Source: Mesorhizobium metallidurans STM 2683 (lineage in GTDB: Bacteria; Pseudomonadota; Alphaproteobacteria; Rhizobiales; Rhizobiaceae). Taken from it: a stretch of DNA of 42,473 nucleotides. The stretch lies in assembly GCF_000350085.1 (NCBI RefSeq), contig NZ_CAUM01000132.1, positions 1 through 42,473 of the forward strand, given 5' to 3'. This document shows positions 32,401 to 39,905 of this stretch, one piece after another. The position numbers and the translations under genes were made by a program. Every line of letters starts with the position of its first letter. Within the stretch, counting starts at the first letter, position 1. Under the pieces are notes generated by a model. The model made no database searches and had not been told where the DNA came from. It saw nothing but the letters and a program-made list of their open reading frames with translations.

Positions 32401-33478
32401 GCTCCAGTCCGGCAATGCGCTGATCCAGGGTCAGGCCGGTGCCGGCCTCGGCGCCGACGGCTTCATCGAACTGCACCTGCGCGCCGTTGGCCTCGATCGC
32501 AAAACTCGGCTTCAGCCCGAGATCGACCGAGGCTTTGCCGTCGGCGGTATAGGGATTGTCGAGCGGCCCGGTTTCGAAGCGGAATTCGTCGACGCCGAGC
32601 TTCTGGTGATCGAGCGAGAAATTGCCGTTCAGCCTGAACCCCGGATCCGGCCTGCCGGCGGCGACCTTGTCCACGCTGACTTTTACCGTCTCGCCATCGG
32701 CGCCGCGCAACTCGGCCGATTTCTTGTCGGCACCATTCTTGTCGACACCCGAGATCTTGAACTGGCCCGAATAGACCGCCGCGCCCTCGACGATGCCGGC
32801 ATTGCCGTCGGTCTCGATGACCAGCGGATAGGCGTCCGGATTGGCCCTGAGCCTGAGCCGCATCTCTCCATTGGCACTGGCCTTGCCGGTGGAGGCCGCG
32901 ACCGTGGTGCGCAAACCGTCGAGCCGCATTGACCCGTCCATCCGCCATGGCCCGGCCAGCGACTTGGCCGAGATCGTCGAGTTGATCTCGGAGATGAGAT
33001 GGCTGCGCCCGCCGGCGGCATGGCTGAGCGCGATCCGCCCCTCGGTTATCGTCAGCTTCTCGATCGAGATCTGGCTGGGATCGAACGGCGAGGATGGCCG
33101 CATCGCCCAGTCGACGGTTCCGTCTTGAGCAATGTCGATCGTCGCCTTCGGCCTGACCAGCCGCATGTCGAAGATCAGCACCTCGCCGCGCAGGAAGGGA
33201 GCAAGTTCGGCGTCCATCGAAAAGGTCTCGACGGTCATTGCCGGCTGGCCGCCGGTGCCGCCGGCGACGGTGACGTTCGAAAAGGTCACCGAGGGAAACG
33301 GCAACAGCCTCGCCGTGGCATCGCCCTGGACAGTTACCTTGCGGCCCAGAATGGCGCTCGCCTCACGCTCGAAATCGGCACGGTAGCCCGCCCAGTCGAT
33401 GAAATACGGCACCACCAGCGCCGCGCACAGCACCAGCACGAAAAGGCCACCGAAGATCACGAACAGGCGTGCGAGCAT
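29480..33478 (-). CDS. Very large AsmA-family protein with charged coiled-coil tail
   Basis: A 1332-residue protein. One membrane helix at about 4-27 anchors a long periplasmic beta-rich region; the first about 150 residues (YRADFEREASAILGRKVTVQGD and FDPSQISIEKLTITEGRIAL) are typical AsmA. The second conserved AsmA block lies at about 960-1110 (GSGTAALKGLAIAGVNPAAFGAFIAKAD). AsmA-like proteins bridge inner and outer membranes and move or organise phospholipid. The last about 200 residues are a repetitive A/K/E helix (coded at about 29700-29950) like the TolA linker, which is unusual for the family. Start ATG 33478 (a TTG precedes it). Confidence 0.87.
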   Translation of the reverse strand: MLARLFVIFGGLFVLVLCAALVVPYFIDWAGYRADFEREASAILGRKVTVQGDATARLLPFPSVTFSNVTVAGGTGGQPAMTVETFSMDAELAPFLRGEVLIFDMRLVRPKATIDIAQDGTVDWAMRPSSPFDPSQISIEKLTITEGRIALSHAAGGRSHLISEINSTISAKSLAGPWRMDGSMRLDGLRTTVAASTGKASANGEMRLRLRANPDAYPLVIETDGNAGIVEGAAVYSGQFKISGVDKNGADKKSAELRGADGETVKVSVDKVAAGRPDPGFRLNGNFSLDHQKLGVDEFRFETGPLDNPYTADGKASVDLGLKPSFAIEANGAQVQFDEAVGAEAGTGLTLDQRIAGLEQALLGLPKPTIPGTVEVKLPAVVAGDTTVRDVRLSAEPTEGGWSVKSLAATLPGRAKLEANGMLSVEGRFGFTGSLLLAVAQPSGFAAWLSKDVDEAIRRLPAAGFKANVDLTEKRQAFSDLELVLGKAKFSGRIDSSQPDDAKPSVLMRLEGGELDVDGLAAFASIFISDKGANRFSDRDLDFQIKAGPVSAGGLTADTVDTAMRLRDGLLEIDRLSVGGLAGASISATGRVKDFPQSPTGKLDASVVAVDLKPLIDVAAQHYPDNAILEGLKTRVAAYPELFQDARVDLVSSAAGNGDGTTGLAVSAQGKAGGSAFSASLSGKGAADRLLEAPMTLTFNARNADATALLALYGLPALPLGMLGEATTDVSAKGTFGGGMATSFSLAGNDFKAGFDGTVTETPQGPTAKGKVSLEATDIEPWLMTTGVGLPNMGSGMSTSLAADADYGNGLLVLSGLNGTVNEAAVSGDVNVDAKDGLPHLAGALALDELDLDPMAVMLFGDQAFLDTKGSWPTAPFSQKSSLPFTADLDLTTAALAAGPLATAYDGTLSLKLDQEGIRVSDLKAKLFGGMLTGLFELKNTEGTGLFSGQMKLAGTDLSTVLPEAGISGNGDFSTALSSSGKSVDAMIAALSGSGTAALKGLAIAGVNPAAFGAFIAKADAIGRDIDAAKTAGFAPQIAAAGSFPAGDTDIAFTIAGGTLRAPPVNFDNPAATLSADISADLNASTVAANGAITYRPGDEALVGSEPTLNFSVDGPFGAPKRQFDSEPLAQFLTQRALEKEQQRVEAMQAALLEKQRLRREVRYYAALQSERDRAAEELRKQEEAARLQAEADAKAKAEAEAQAQAEAEAKAKADLEAKAKADAEAKAKAEEEAKAKAEAEAKAEIERRAAEAARKAQAEEEERQKAEEAMRIASEEKAKLDAERKAAAQAPKVERAPPANDNPSDNPPPAEAAPKLKPSSIENLLKSLDGG

Positions 33479-33579
33479 CAATCCCCAAGCATCGATTGAA
33501 AGTCAGCCGCACTCTACCCGCATCAGCGTGTCGATAAAGAGGCAATTCTCAAACCGGCCGGCTTCCGGCGCGCGGAAAC

Positions 33580-34101
33580 TCAGCGTGCGTCGCGCTTTGC
33601 CTGTGCCACCTTGGCCGCCTTGCGCTGCCGGCCGAGTTCCATCGGCCGCACCAGGTTCGGCGCCCTCTGGTTCACCACCGCCCGCATGCCCTTGTGCGCG
33701 GTGCGTGTGTTGAACTCGGGGCCGTCCGCGCCGGCGCCTTGCTTCATGGAAAGCGCCTTGCGCGCATTCTCGACCAGCGAGATCCGCGCCGCCAGCTGGC
33801 GGCGGCGTTCGGCCTCGCCATTCAGCCGCCGCATGGCCATCGCCAGAACCTCGAGCTTCAACTGCGAACCGCCATCGGCCTTTGAAGCGACGGCTCCCTT
33901 TGGCGCACCCTTGCCGCGTATTTCGCGGCGGCGCCGGCGCGCCTCGCTTTGCGCCTTGTCGCGCCGCTCCCGCAACAGCTTGACCAGGCCGGCAAGCTCG
34001 GCGTCGGCAAGATCCTGCACCGCCGGATGGTACGATTTCTCCACCAGACCGTGTTCGTCGGCGCTTAGTGCGCGCGCCTCTTCCTTGCGTGACATCGCCA
34101 T
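33580..34101 (-). CDS. Hypothetical basic helical protein, 173 residues
   Basis: Starts at ATG 34101 with AGGAG upstream; MSRKEEARALSADEHGLVEKSYHPAVQDLADAEL opens a helical N terminus. The middle is rich in arginine and lysine (LLRERRDKAQSEARRRRREIRGKG). The C-terminal part (FNTRTAHKGMRAVVNQRAP followed by MELGRQRKAAKVAQAKRD) is also strongly basic. There is no membrane segment. The composition suggests a nucleic-acid-associated or ribosome-associated protein, but I recognise no characterised family. It lies 100 bases upstream of the AsmA-family gene on the same strand. Confidence 0.7.
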   Translation of the reverse strand: MAMSRKEEARALSADEHGLVEKSYHPAVQDLADAELAGLVKLLRERRDKAQSEARRRRREIRGKGAPKGAVASKADGGSQLKLEVLAMAMRRLNGEAERRRQLAARISLVENARKALSMKQGAGADGPEFNTRTAHKGMRAVVNQRAPNLVRPMELGRQRKAAKVAQAKRDAR

Positions 34102-34228
34102 GCTGCTTGCTCCTACGCTTGTGGCACCCAGTCTCCCGAGATGAAGTGTCCTGCCAAATGGTGCTGCGATCAAGGAAAATTCCCAGAAGGATCAACCGCG
34201 TCGCTCGGGAAAGCGAACTGGTTCAGTG

Positions 34229-34732
34229 TCAGGCACCGGAGCCGACGGTCTCCATCAATACGGTCAGGACCGCTCCCTCGCGAAGGCTGGTCGAGAAACT
34301 CTCAGCGATGAACTCCAGCGTCGAGTCGTGGAACGTCAGGATGAAATGGCGGTATTCTGAAAACAGCTCAGGCACATGGGATGGGTGAGCCCGGTTTGCC
34401 TCTTCCAAGGAAGCGATCCACGACGAATTTAAAACTTCGAACGCGGAATATGGCCGCAGCCCGAGCCCATACAGCCGATGCCCGCTGATAGCTTCGTCGT
34501 TCGGCGGGCCGAATTGCAACGCCAGATACGGTTCCGCAGTCAGGATTGCGACCGATAGGTTGCCCGTTGTCGGCGAAACCGAACGCGGATTCGTGCCATC
34601 GAATGACGGCTCCGGCCTGTTAGCGAGGTAGCCGATAAGCAGCTTGCCTTCATCCGCAAAGACGTGAGGCAACGGTGCACCGGCGGACGACGGCGGCACC
34701 TCGATTGGCAGAAGTGTCTCGAGGACGGCCAT
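34229..34732 (-). CDS. Hypothetical protein, 167 residues
   Basis: A soluble protein without signal peptide. Distinctive segments are EPYLALQFGPPNDEAISGHRLYGLGLRPYSAFEVLNSSW and HFILTFHDSTLEFIAE. It looks like a compact alpha/beta protein of unknown function. The start ATG lies five bases after the stop of the flavoenzyme gene, so the two are probably co-transcribed, but no link to lactate or glycolate metabolism can be inferred from sequence. It may be an independent cargo gene. Confidence 0.7.
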   Translation of the reverse strand: MAVLETLLPIEVPPSSAGAPLPHVFADEGKLLIGYLANRPEPSFDGTNPRSVSPTTGNLSVAILTAEPYLALQFGPPNDEAISGHRLYGLGLRPYSAFEVLNSSWIASLEEANRAHPSHVPELFSEYRHFILTFHDSTLEFIAESFSTSLREGAVLTVLMETVGSGA

Positions 34733-34737
34733 ATCCC

Positions 34738-36156
34738 TTACTTCCCCGCGCCCGGCAATATCTTCCCCGGATTCATGATATCAAGCGGATCGAGCGCCTG
34801 CTTGATCGTGCGCATGATGTCGACGCCATGGCCGAGTTCGTGGCGCAGGAAACCGACTTTGCCCTGCCCGATGCCGTGCTCACCGGTGCAGGTTCCGTCC
34901 ATGCCGATTGCCCGCATGTTCAGCCGCGCCACGAATTCTTCCGTCTGCGCGATCTCCTTCGGATCGTCAGCGTCCATCAGCACCAGCACGTGGAAATTGC
35001 CGTCGCCGGCATGGCCGACGATCGGCGCGACCAGCCCCATCTCTGCAATGTCGGCCTCGGTTTGCGTGACGCATTCGGCAAAGCGCGAGATCGGCACGCA
35101 GACGTCGGTCGACAGGCCCTTGGCGCCGGGCCTGAGGGTCAGCGACGACCAATAGGCGTCGTGTCTCGCCTTCCACAGTTTCGTCCGCTCCTCTGCGACG
35201 CTGGTCCACAGGAACGGGCCGCCGCCATATTCCTCCGCGATCGCGCCGAAGGTCTCGGCCTGTTCGGCAACGCCGGCATCACTGCCATGAAATTCGACGA
35301 ACAGGCACGGGCTCTCCGGATAGTCGAGCTTCGAATAGGTCTTCATCGCCCGCATCTGCAGCGCGTTGACCAGTTCGATGCGGGCCACCGGAATGCCCAT
35401 CTGGATCGTTGCTATCACCGCATTGCAGGCCGCCTCGACGCTCGGAAACGGACAGACGCCGCCGGAGATCGCCTGCGGAATGCCCTGCAGCCTCAGGGTC
35501 AGCGAGGTGATGATGCCGAGCGTGCCTTCCGAGCCGATCAGGAGCCGCGTCAAATCATAGCCGGCCGAGCTCTTTTTCGCGCGTTTTCCCGTCGTCACCG
35601 TCTGCCCGTCCGCCATCACCGCCGTCAGCGACAACACATTCTCGCGCATCGTGCCGTAGCGCACCGCATTGGTGCCAGACGCCCTTGTCGCCGCCATGCC
35701 GCCAAGCGAGGCGTTGGCGCCCGGATCGATCGGGAAGAACAGGCCGGTGTCGCGCAGATGCCGGTTGAGATCCTCGCGCGTCACACCGGCCTCGACGGTG
35801 CAGTCGAGATCCTGCGGATTGACCGCGAGAATGCGGTTCATCCGCGACGTATCGACCGAGATGCCGCCGCCCGGCGCGTTGGTGTGGCCCTCGAGCGAGG
35901 AGCCGACGCCGAAGGCGATCACCGGCACGCGATGCGCCGCGCAGGCCGACACGATTTCCTGTACCTCGGCCGTTGTTTCGACAAAGGCCACGCCGTCCGG
36001 CGCCTGGGTCGGAATGTAGGTGGTGGTATGCGCGTGCTGGGCGCGGATCGCCTCGCCGGTCTGGAACCGCTCGCCAAGCCGCTGCTTGAGGATGCCGAGC
36101 ACCGCGGCGATGCCTTCCTCGTTGCGTTCGACCGGGTTGAGGTCGCTCAGGGCCAT
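34738..36156 (-). CDS. FAD-linked oxidase, GlcD / D-lactate dehydrogenase type
   Basis: A 472-residue flavoenzyme of the VAO/PCMH family. The FAD-binding domain has VIAFGVGSSLEGHTNAPGGG and GANASLGGMAATRASGTNAVRYG; the C-terminal cap ends in MNPGKILP, the conserved terminus. The catalytic/metal region shows HAGDGNFHVLVL and GEHGIGQGKVGFL. Such enzymes oxidise D-lactate, glycolate or another 2-hydroxy acid and pass electrons to cytochrome or quinone. ATG 36156 has a near-perfect GGAGGAA ribosome binding site; longer in-frame starts exist at 36186 and 36219. No glcE/glcF follows, favouring a single-subunit D-lactate dehydrogenase. Confidence 0.88.
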   Translation of the reverse strand: MALSDLNPVERNEEGIAAVLGILKQRLGERFQTGEAIRAQHAHTTTYIPTQAPDGVAFVETTAEVQEIVSACAAHRVPVIAFGVGSSLEGHTNAPGGGISVDTSRMNRILAVNPQDLDCTVEAGVTREDLNRHLRDTGLFFPIDPGANASLGGMAATRASGTNAVRYGTMRENVLSLTAVMADGQTVTTGKRAKKSSAGYDLTRLLIGSEGTLGIITSLTLRLQGIPQAISGGVCPFPSVEAACNAVIATIQMGIPVARIELVNALQMRAMKTYSKLDYPESPCLFVEFHGSDAGVAEQAETFGAIAEEYGGGPFLWTSVAEERTKLWKARHDAYWSSLTLRPGAKGLSTDVCVPISRFAECVTQTEADIAEMGLVAPIVGHAGDGNFHVLVLMDADDPKEIAQTEEFVARLNMRAIGMDGTCTGEHGIGQGKVGFLRHELGHGVDIMRTIKQALDPLDIMNPGKILPGAGK

Positions 36157-36260
36157 GAATTCCTCCGCGAATGGACCAGCGTCCATGCTTGTTATGGATT
36201 TATGGATGCGTAGTCTCACCAGCCACGCTCTGTCCAGCGATCCCGAAAAGGAAAGTCAAG

Positions 36261-36746
36261 ATGCCGATCCCTGCTCCTTTCGTTTCCCAACCCATGGACA
36301 TCGAGAAGGACTGGATCGATTACAATGGCCATCTCAACATGGCCTATTACAACGTGCTGTTCGACCGTTGCTCGGACGACGCCTTCGAGATGATGGGGAT
36401 GGGGCCGAACTACGCCAAGGACCGCCGCCTCACCATCTACACGGCGGAAGTGCATGTCTGCTATGTGCAAGAGCTGCATTTGGAACACAAGGTCACGGTT
36501 TCCTTCCAGCTCATCGACCATGATGACAAGCGGCTCAGGGTCTACCAGGAGATCCGGCATGTCGATGGCTGGCTCGCCGCCACTTCCGAATCACTGTCGC
36601 TGCATGTCGACATGTCCGGGCCGAAAGTGGCGCCCTTCCCGGCCGATGTCCTGGCTAGGATCGAGGCCATGCGCGCCGCCCATGCCGCGCTGCCGATGCC
36701 GGAGCGCGCCGGCCGTTCGATCGGCATCAAGCCGCGTCGTGCTTGA
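36261..36746 (+). CDS. Acyl-CoA thioesterase (hotdog fold, 4HBT type)
   Basis: A 161-residue hotdog-fold thioesterase. WIDYNGHLNMAYYNVLFDR is the 4HBT motif in which the aspartate of DYNGHLN is catalytic. TIYTAEVHVCYVQELHLEHKVTV forms the central strands. These enzymes release the acyl group from CoA; the substrate is not readable, though similar genes accompany carnitine or betaine catabolism. AAGGAAAG precedes ATG 36261. It is divergent from the FAD-linked oxidase gene with 104 bases between starts. Confidence 0.85.
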   Translation: MPIPAPFVSQPMDIEKDWIDYNGHLNMAYYNVLFDRCSDDAFEMMGMGPNYAKDRRLTIYTAEVHVCYVQELHLEHKVTVSFQLIDHDDKRLRVYQEIRHVDGWLAATSESLSLHVDMSGPKVAPFPADVLARIEAMRAAHAALPMPERAGRSIGIKPRRA

Positions 36747-37000
36747 CGAGGTTTTTGCAGCGCCCGCCTTAAGTCATTGTTTTTATTCATACCGTTGCCC
36801 GAAAGCCACTACGCCCCAGTAAGCAATCGGGACTAGCCCGCAAGATGGCTTGAACCACGACCGGGCCGTCGTTAACCTTACCGAGGTTTTAACGTGAACA
36901 AGCCGGATTGAGGCGTTGAACGACTCAGCGCGGCGGTCGAAAACCGTCCGTATCGAGTTGCGAAACGGGCGGCTGGGCGGAAGCGGTTCGGGGAACGTGC

Positions 37001-37198
37001 ATGAAAACCGACATCAAGGTCGAGGCGGACAGGCTGGCGGCCGACCCACGCATCAGCGACTATGATTTCTGGCGCTCGCTGAAGAATCTCAACAACGAGA
37101 TTTTTCACATCGCCAACAACAACGAGCCGATCCCCTTCGCCATGATCCGCTGGCGCGCCATCCTGAAACAGGCGCGCTCGAAACGCGGACATGCCTGA
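37001..37198 (+). CDS. Small hypothetical protein, 65 residues
   Basis: ATG 37001 is preceded by GGGGAA at a suitable distance. The protein reads MKTDIKVEADRLAADPRISD with YDFWRSLKNLNNEIFHIANNN in the middle and a basic tail RAILKQARSKRGHA. It is soluble, mixed charge and probably helical. No family is recognised. It lies in an otherwise gene-free 490-base interval (36747-37239), and its codon use looks like that of its neighbours, which favours a real gene. Confidence 0.6.
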   Translation: MKTDIKVEADRLAADPRISDYDFWRSLKNLNNEIFHIANNNEPIPFAMIRWRAILKQARSKRGHA

Positions 37199-37239
37199 GC
37201 GGAAGTCACGCCGAGGCCAGCCCAGCCCTCCCCTAAGCA

Positions 37240-37719
37240 TCAACCCGGTCGCTTCAGCGCCCCCAGCGGCGAGCGCGCCATCACCGGCGACGACTGGATG
37301 ATCGCGGTGTTGGTCATCGCGTGCGGGATGATGCGGTCGATCACCCGTTCGAGCTCGGCCACCGAGCCGACATGCGCCAGCGCGATAAAGCAGTCCTCGC
37401 CGGTCACCCGGTCGCATTGCGCGATTTCCGGCAGGTCGCGGATGATCTCGGCCACGACGGTGAGTTGCCCCGGCACCGGCCTGATCCGCAGCCATGCCGA
37501 CAGCTTCATGCCGAGCGCGGCCGGATTGATCCTGATCGTATAGGCCTCGATCACGCCGCTCTCCTGCAGCCGCCTGATGCGCTCCGCCACGCTCGGCGCC
37601 GACAGGCCGACCGAACGCGCCAGTTCAGCCGTGCTAGTGCGCGCATCCTTTTCCAGCAGCCGCAGGATTTTCAGGTCGGCGGCATCGAGATCGGGATTTT
37701 CGTTTCGAAGGCGTTTCAA
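37240..37719 (-). CDS. Lrp/AsnC-family transcriptional regulator
   Basis: A 159-residue regulator. The helix-turn-helix (LDAADLKILRLLEKDARTST and AELARSVGLSAPSVAERIRRL) is followed by the RAM effector domain (GMKLSAWLRIRPVPGQL and CDRVTGEDCFIALAHV). The preferred start is TTG 37719 with AAGGAG six bases upstream; ATGs at 37767-37770 would add 16-17 residues. It is divergent from an EamA exporter, a common Lrp target. A perfect split inverted repeat in the shared DNA is a candidate site. The effector is probably an amino acid. Confidence 0.88.
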   Translation of the reverse strand: MKRLRNENPDLDAADLKILRLLEKDARTSTAELARSVGLSAPSVAERIRRLQESGVIEAYTIRINPAALGMKLSAWLRIRPVPGQLTVVAEIIRDLPEIAQCDRVTGEDCFIALAHVGSVAELERVIDRIIPHAMTNTAIIQSSPVMARSPLGALKRPG

Positions 37720-37748
37720 GGGAAACTCCTTGGGATCGGAAAGACATT

Positions 37749-37806
37749 GATCACTATGGACGGTCATCATCCATATAAACTCGAAAACCGCCTTGCGATA
37801 GTGATC
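37749..37806. promoter_or_regulatory. Split perfect inverted repeat between lrp-type and eamA-type genes
   Basis: GATCACTAT (37749-37757) and ATAGTGATC (37798-37806) are perfect 9-bp inverted copies with centres 49 bases apart, flanking an AT-rich box CCATATAAAC that could be a -10 element for the transporter. Widely spaced half-sites fit Lrp-type multimers that wrap DNA. Confidence 0.5.
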
Positions 37807-37808
37807 TC

Positions 37809-38726
37809 ATGAAGGATCGAGCGCAAGCACCTGCCGCCAGCCCCGCCCTCGCCGGCCCAGCCCTTGCGAACCTGGCGAGCGCATTGCCGCCGCATCTCTG
37901 GTTCGGCGTCAGCGCCGTGTTCCACTATCTCGGGCCGGCCTTCGCCGTGCTGCTGTTCCCGCATGTCGGGGTGCTCGGCATGGCGTGGCTGCGCATCGCC
38001 AGCGCCGCCCTTGTCTTTGCGCCGCTGACCCGGCCGTGGACGGTCTTTGCCCGTGCCAACCGCTCGACCAGGCTGCTGCTTCTGGCCTTCGGCGCCTGCC
38101 TCGGCATCATGAACTGCTCCTTCTATCTGGCGCTCGACCGCTTGCCGATCTCGCTGGTCGCGGCGATCGAATTCGTCGGCACTATCGGCGTCGCCCTGGT
38201 CGGCCTGAGAAGCCCGCGCAATCTCGCGGCCCTTGCCGTCGCCGTCACCGGCACCTTGCTTTTGATCGATGTGAAATGGTCGAGCGATCCGGTCGGCCTG
38301 TTCTGGGCCTTCCTCAACGGCGCGCTGTTCGTCTTCTACATCGTGCTCGGCCATCGCGTCGCGCGCGCCGGCGCCGGCGACGGCATCGCCGGCCTGGGCG
38401 CCGCGATGGCGGTCGCCTTCCTCATCGTACTGCCTGTGGGCTTCGCCGATGCGCTGCCGGCGTTCTCGGCCCCGACGCTGCTCATCGCCGCCATCGGCGT
38501 CGGCATCTGCTCGTCGGTCATCCCCTACATCTGCGACCAGCTCGCCATGTCGCGGCTGCCGCGCTCGAGCTTCGCGCTCATGCTGTCGCTGCTGCCGGTC
38601 ACCGCGACGCTGATCGGCATCGTTGTCCTGCGCCAGATTCCGAGCCTCACCGATTGCCTCGGCATCGCGCTGGTCGTGGCCGGCGTTGCTTTCCACAAAC
38701 CGGCGCCGCAAACCAACGAAGCCTGA
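37809..38726 (+). CDS. EamA/RhtA-type amino-acid or metabolite exporter
   Basis: A 305-residue DMT-superfamily protein with ten predicted helices in two EamA repeats (first repeat about 30-150, second about 165-300). GIMNCSFYLALDRLPISLVAAIEFVGTIGVAL is the typical end of the first repeat; DQLAMSRLPRSSFALMLSLLPVTATLIG ends the second. It resembles RhtA threonine/homoserine exporters. There is no clear Shine-Dalgarno sequence before ATG 37809. Likely controlled by the divergent Lrp-type regulator. Its TGA stop abuts the convergent hydrolase stop. Confidence 0.85.
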   Translation: MKDRAQAPAASPALAGPALANLASALPPHLWFGVSAVFHYLGPAFAVLLFPHVGVLGMAWLRIASAALVFAPLTRPWTVFARANRSTRLLLLAFGACLGIMNCSFYLALDRLPISLVAAIEFVGTIGVALVGLRSPRNLAALAVAVTGTLLLIDVKWSSDPVGLFWAFLNGALFVFYIVLGHRVARAGAGDGIAGLGAAMAVAFLIVLPVGFADALPAFSAPTLLIAAIGVGICSSVIPYICDQLAMSRLPRSSFALMLSLLPVTATLIGIVVLRQIPSLTDCLGIALVVAGVAFHKPAPQTNEA

Positions 38727-39653
38727 TCAGGCGAGCTTCTCCCTGAGGAAGGTGACCGTCCGGCCCCAGGCAAGATCGGCCGCCTGCTTGTCGTAGCGTG
38801 CCGCCGACGTGTCGTTGTTGAAGGCATGGTTGGCGCCTTCATAGACATAGACGGTGTATTCGACATGGGCCGCGCCGAGTTCCTTCTTGAAGGCGTCGAT
38901 GCCGGCATTGATGCGCGTGTCGAGCCCGGCGTAGTGCAAAAGCAGTGCCGCCTTGATCTTGGGCACGTCCTCGGCCTTCGGCTGCATACCGTAATAGGCG
39001 ACGCCGGCGGCGAGGTCAGGCGCATTGACCGCCAGCATGTTGACGGTGCCGCCGCCCCAGCAGAAGCCGACCGCGCCGACCTTGCCATTGCCGTCCTGGT
39101 ATCCCTTGAGGAAGGCCAACGTCGCCACGGCATTGGCCGCGGTCTGTGCCGGATCAAGTTTGGTAAACAGGTCACGCGCCTTGTCTTCATCGACCGGCGT
39201 GCCGCCGAGCGGCGACAGGAAGTCCGGCGCCAGCGCCACGAAGCCTTCCAGCGCCACGCGCCGTGCCACGTCGCGTATATGCGGGTTGAGCCCCCTGTTC
39301 TCATGCACGACGATGACGGTGCCGAGCTTGCCGGACTGGCCGGCCGGCTTGACCAGATAGCCCTTCATCTCGCCGCTACTGCCCGGGAAGGTGATGTCCT
39401 CGCCCGTCACCCGCGGGTCGTCCTCGGAAACGATCGCCGCCTGGGCCGCATTCGCCGCCAGCAGCGGGGCGATCGTGGCCGCCGCCGCGCCCGACCCGGC
39501 AAGCCTGGTCAGTTGCTCCATGAAGCGGCGGCGGTCCAGCGTCAGATGCGTGTATTCGTCATAGGCGTCGATCATCGCCTGAGTAATGGCGGGCTTCGTG
39601 ATGACCGGTTTGGCAGCCTTGGCGCTTTCGGGACTGGCGGCGGACTTCGTCAT
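38727..39653 (-). CDS. Dienelactone hydrolase family protein with Tat-like signal
   Basis: A 308-residue alpha/beta hydrolase. The triad is Cys198 (GFCWGGG), Asp245 (LDTRI) and His276 (NHAF); Glu118 in VVHENRG matches the conserved glutamate of dienelactone hydrolases. Unlike the classical 230-residue cytoplasmic enzymes it has an N-terminal extension with a twin-arginine-like motif DRRRFM at 40-45 and a hydrophobic segment (about 53-72) ending AANAAQA, so export by Tat is possible. GAGGAG precedes ATG 39653, which decides this start against 39767. The natural substrate is unknown. Confidence 0.87.
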   Translation of the reverse strand: MTKSAASPESAKAAKPVITKPAITQAMIDAYDEYTHLTLDRRRFMEQLTRLAGSGAAAATIAPLLAANAAQAAIVSEDDPRVTGEDITFPGSSGEMKGYLVKPAGQSGKLGTVIVVHENRGLNPHIRDVARRVALEGFVALAPDFLSPLGGTPVDEDKARDLFTKLDPAQTAANAVATLAFLKGYQDGNGKVGAVGFCWGGGTVNMLAVNAPDLAAGVAYYGMQPKAEDVPKIKAALLLHYAGLDTRINAGIDAFKKELGAAHVEYTVYVYEGANHAFNNDTSAARYDKQAADLAWGRTVTFLREKLA

Positions 39654-39905
39654 GGCGTGCTCCTCGCTTCGAGACGATCTCGCTGCGCAAGATAGGGTCG
39701 CGACGTGCATGGTCCAGTCTCGGGCGAGTGACATGGCGAAAGCCCTCAAGCGAAGGATCGGCTCCAATCGTCATTTCCGACAATCTTGATGGTCCTGCCA
39801 CAATATGAAGGGAAGCTGGTGGCCTCACCTCACCCAACGAGATGCTTGGATCCGTGCCCAGCCTGAAAGGCCATCTCGGGCTCGGCTAGACTCGCATTGG
39901 GCTGC

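Noticed and set aside
34675..36213. Plus-strand frame of 512 codons opposite the FAD-linked oxidase
   Set aside because: The minus-strand frame has the FAD-binding motifs and a strong ribosome binding site; the plus frame is arginine/histidine-rich noise.
36870..36893. GTTAA...TTAAC inverted repeat considered as a CtrA site
   Set aside because: Spacing between the TTAA halves is 13, not the seven bases of a CtrA box, and the match is imperfect.
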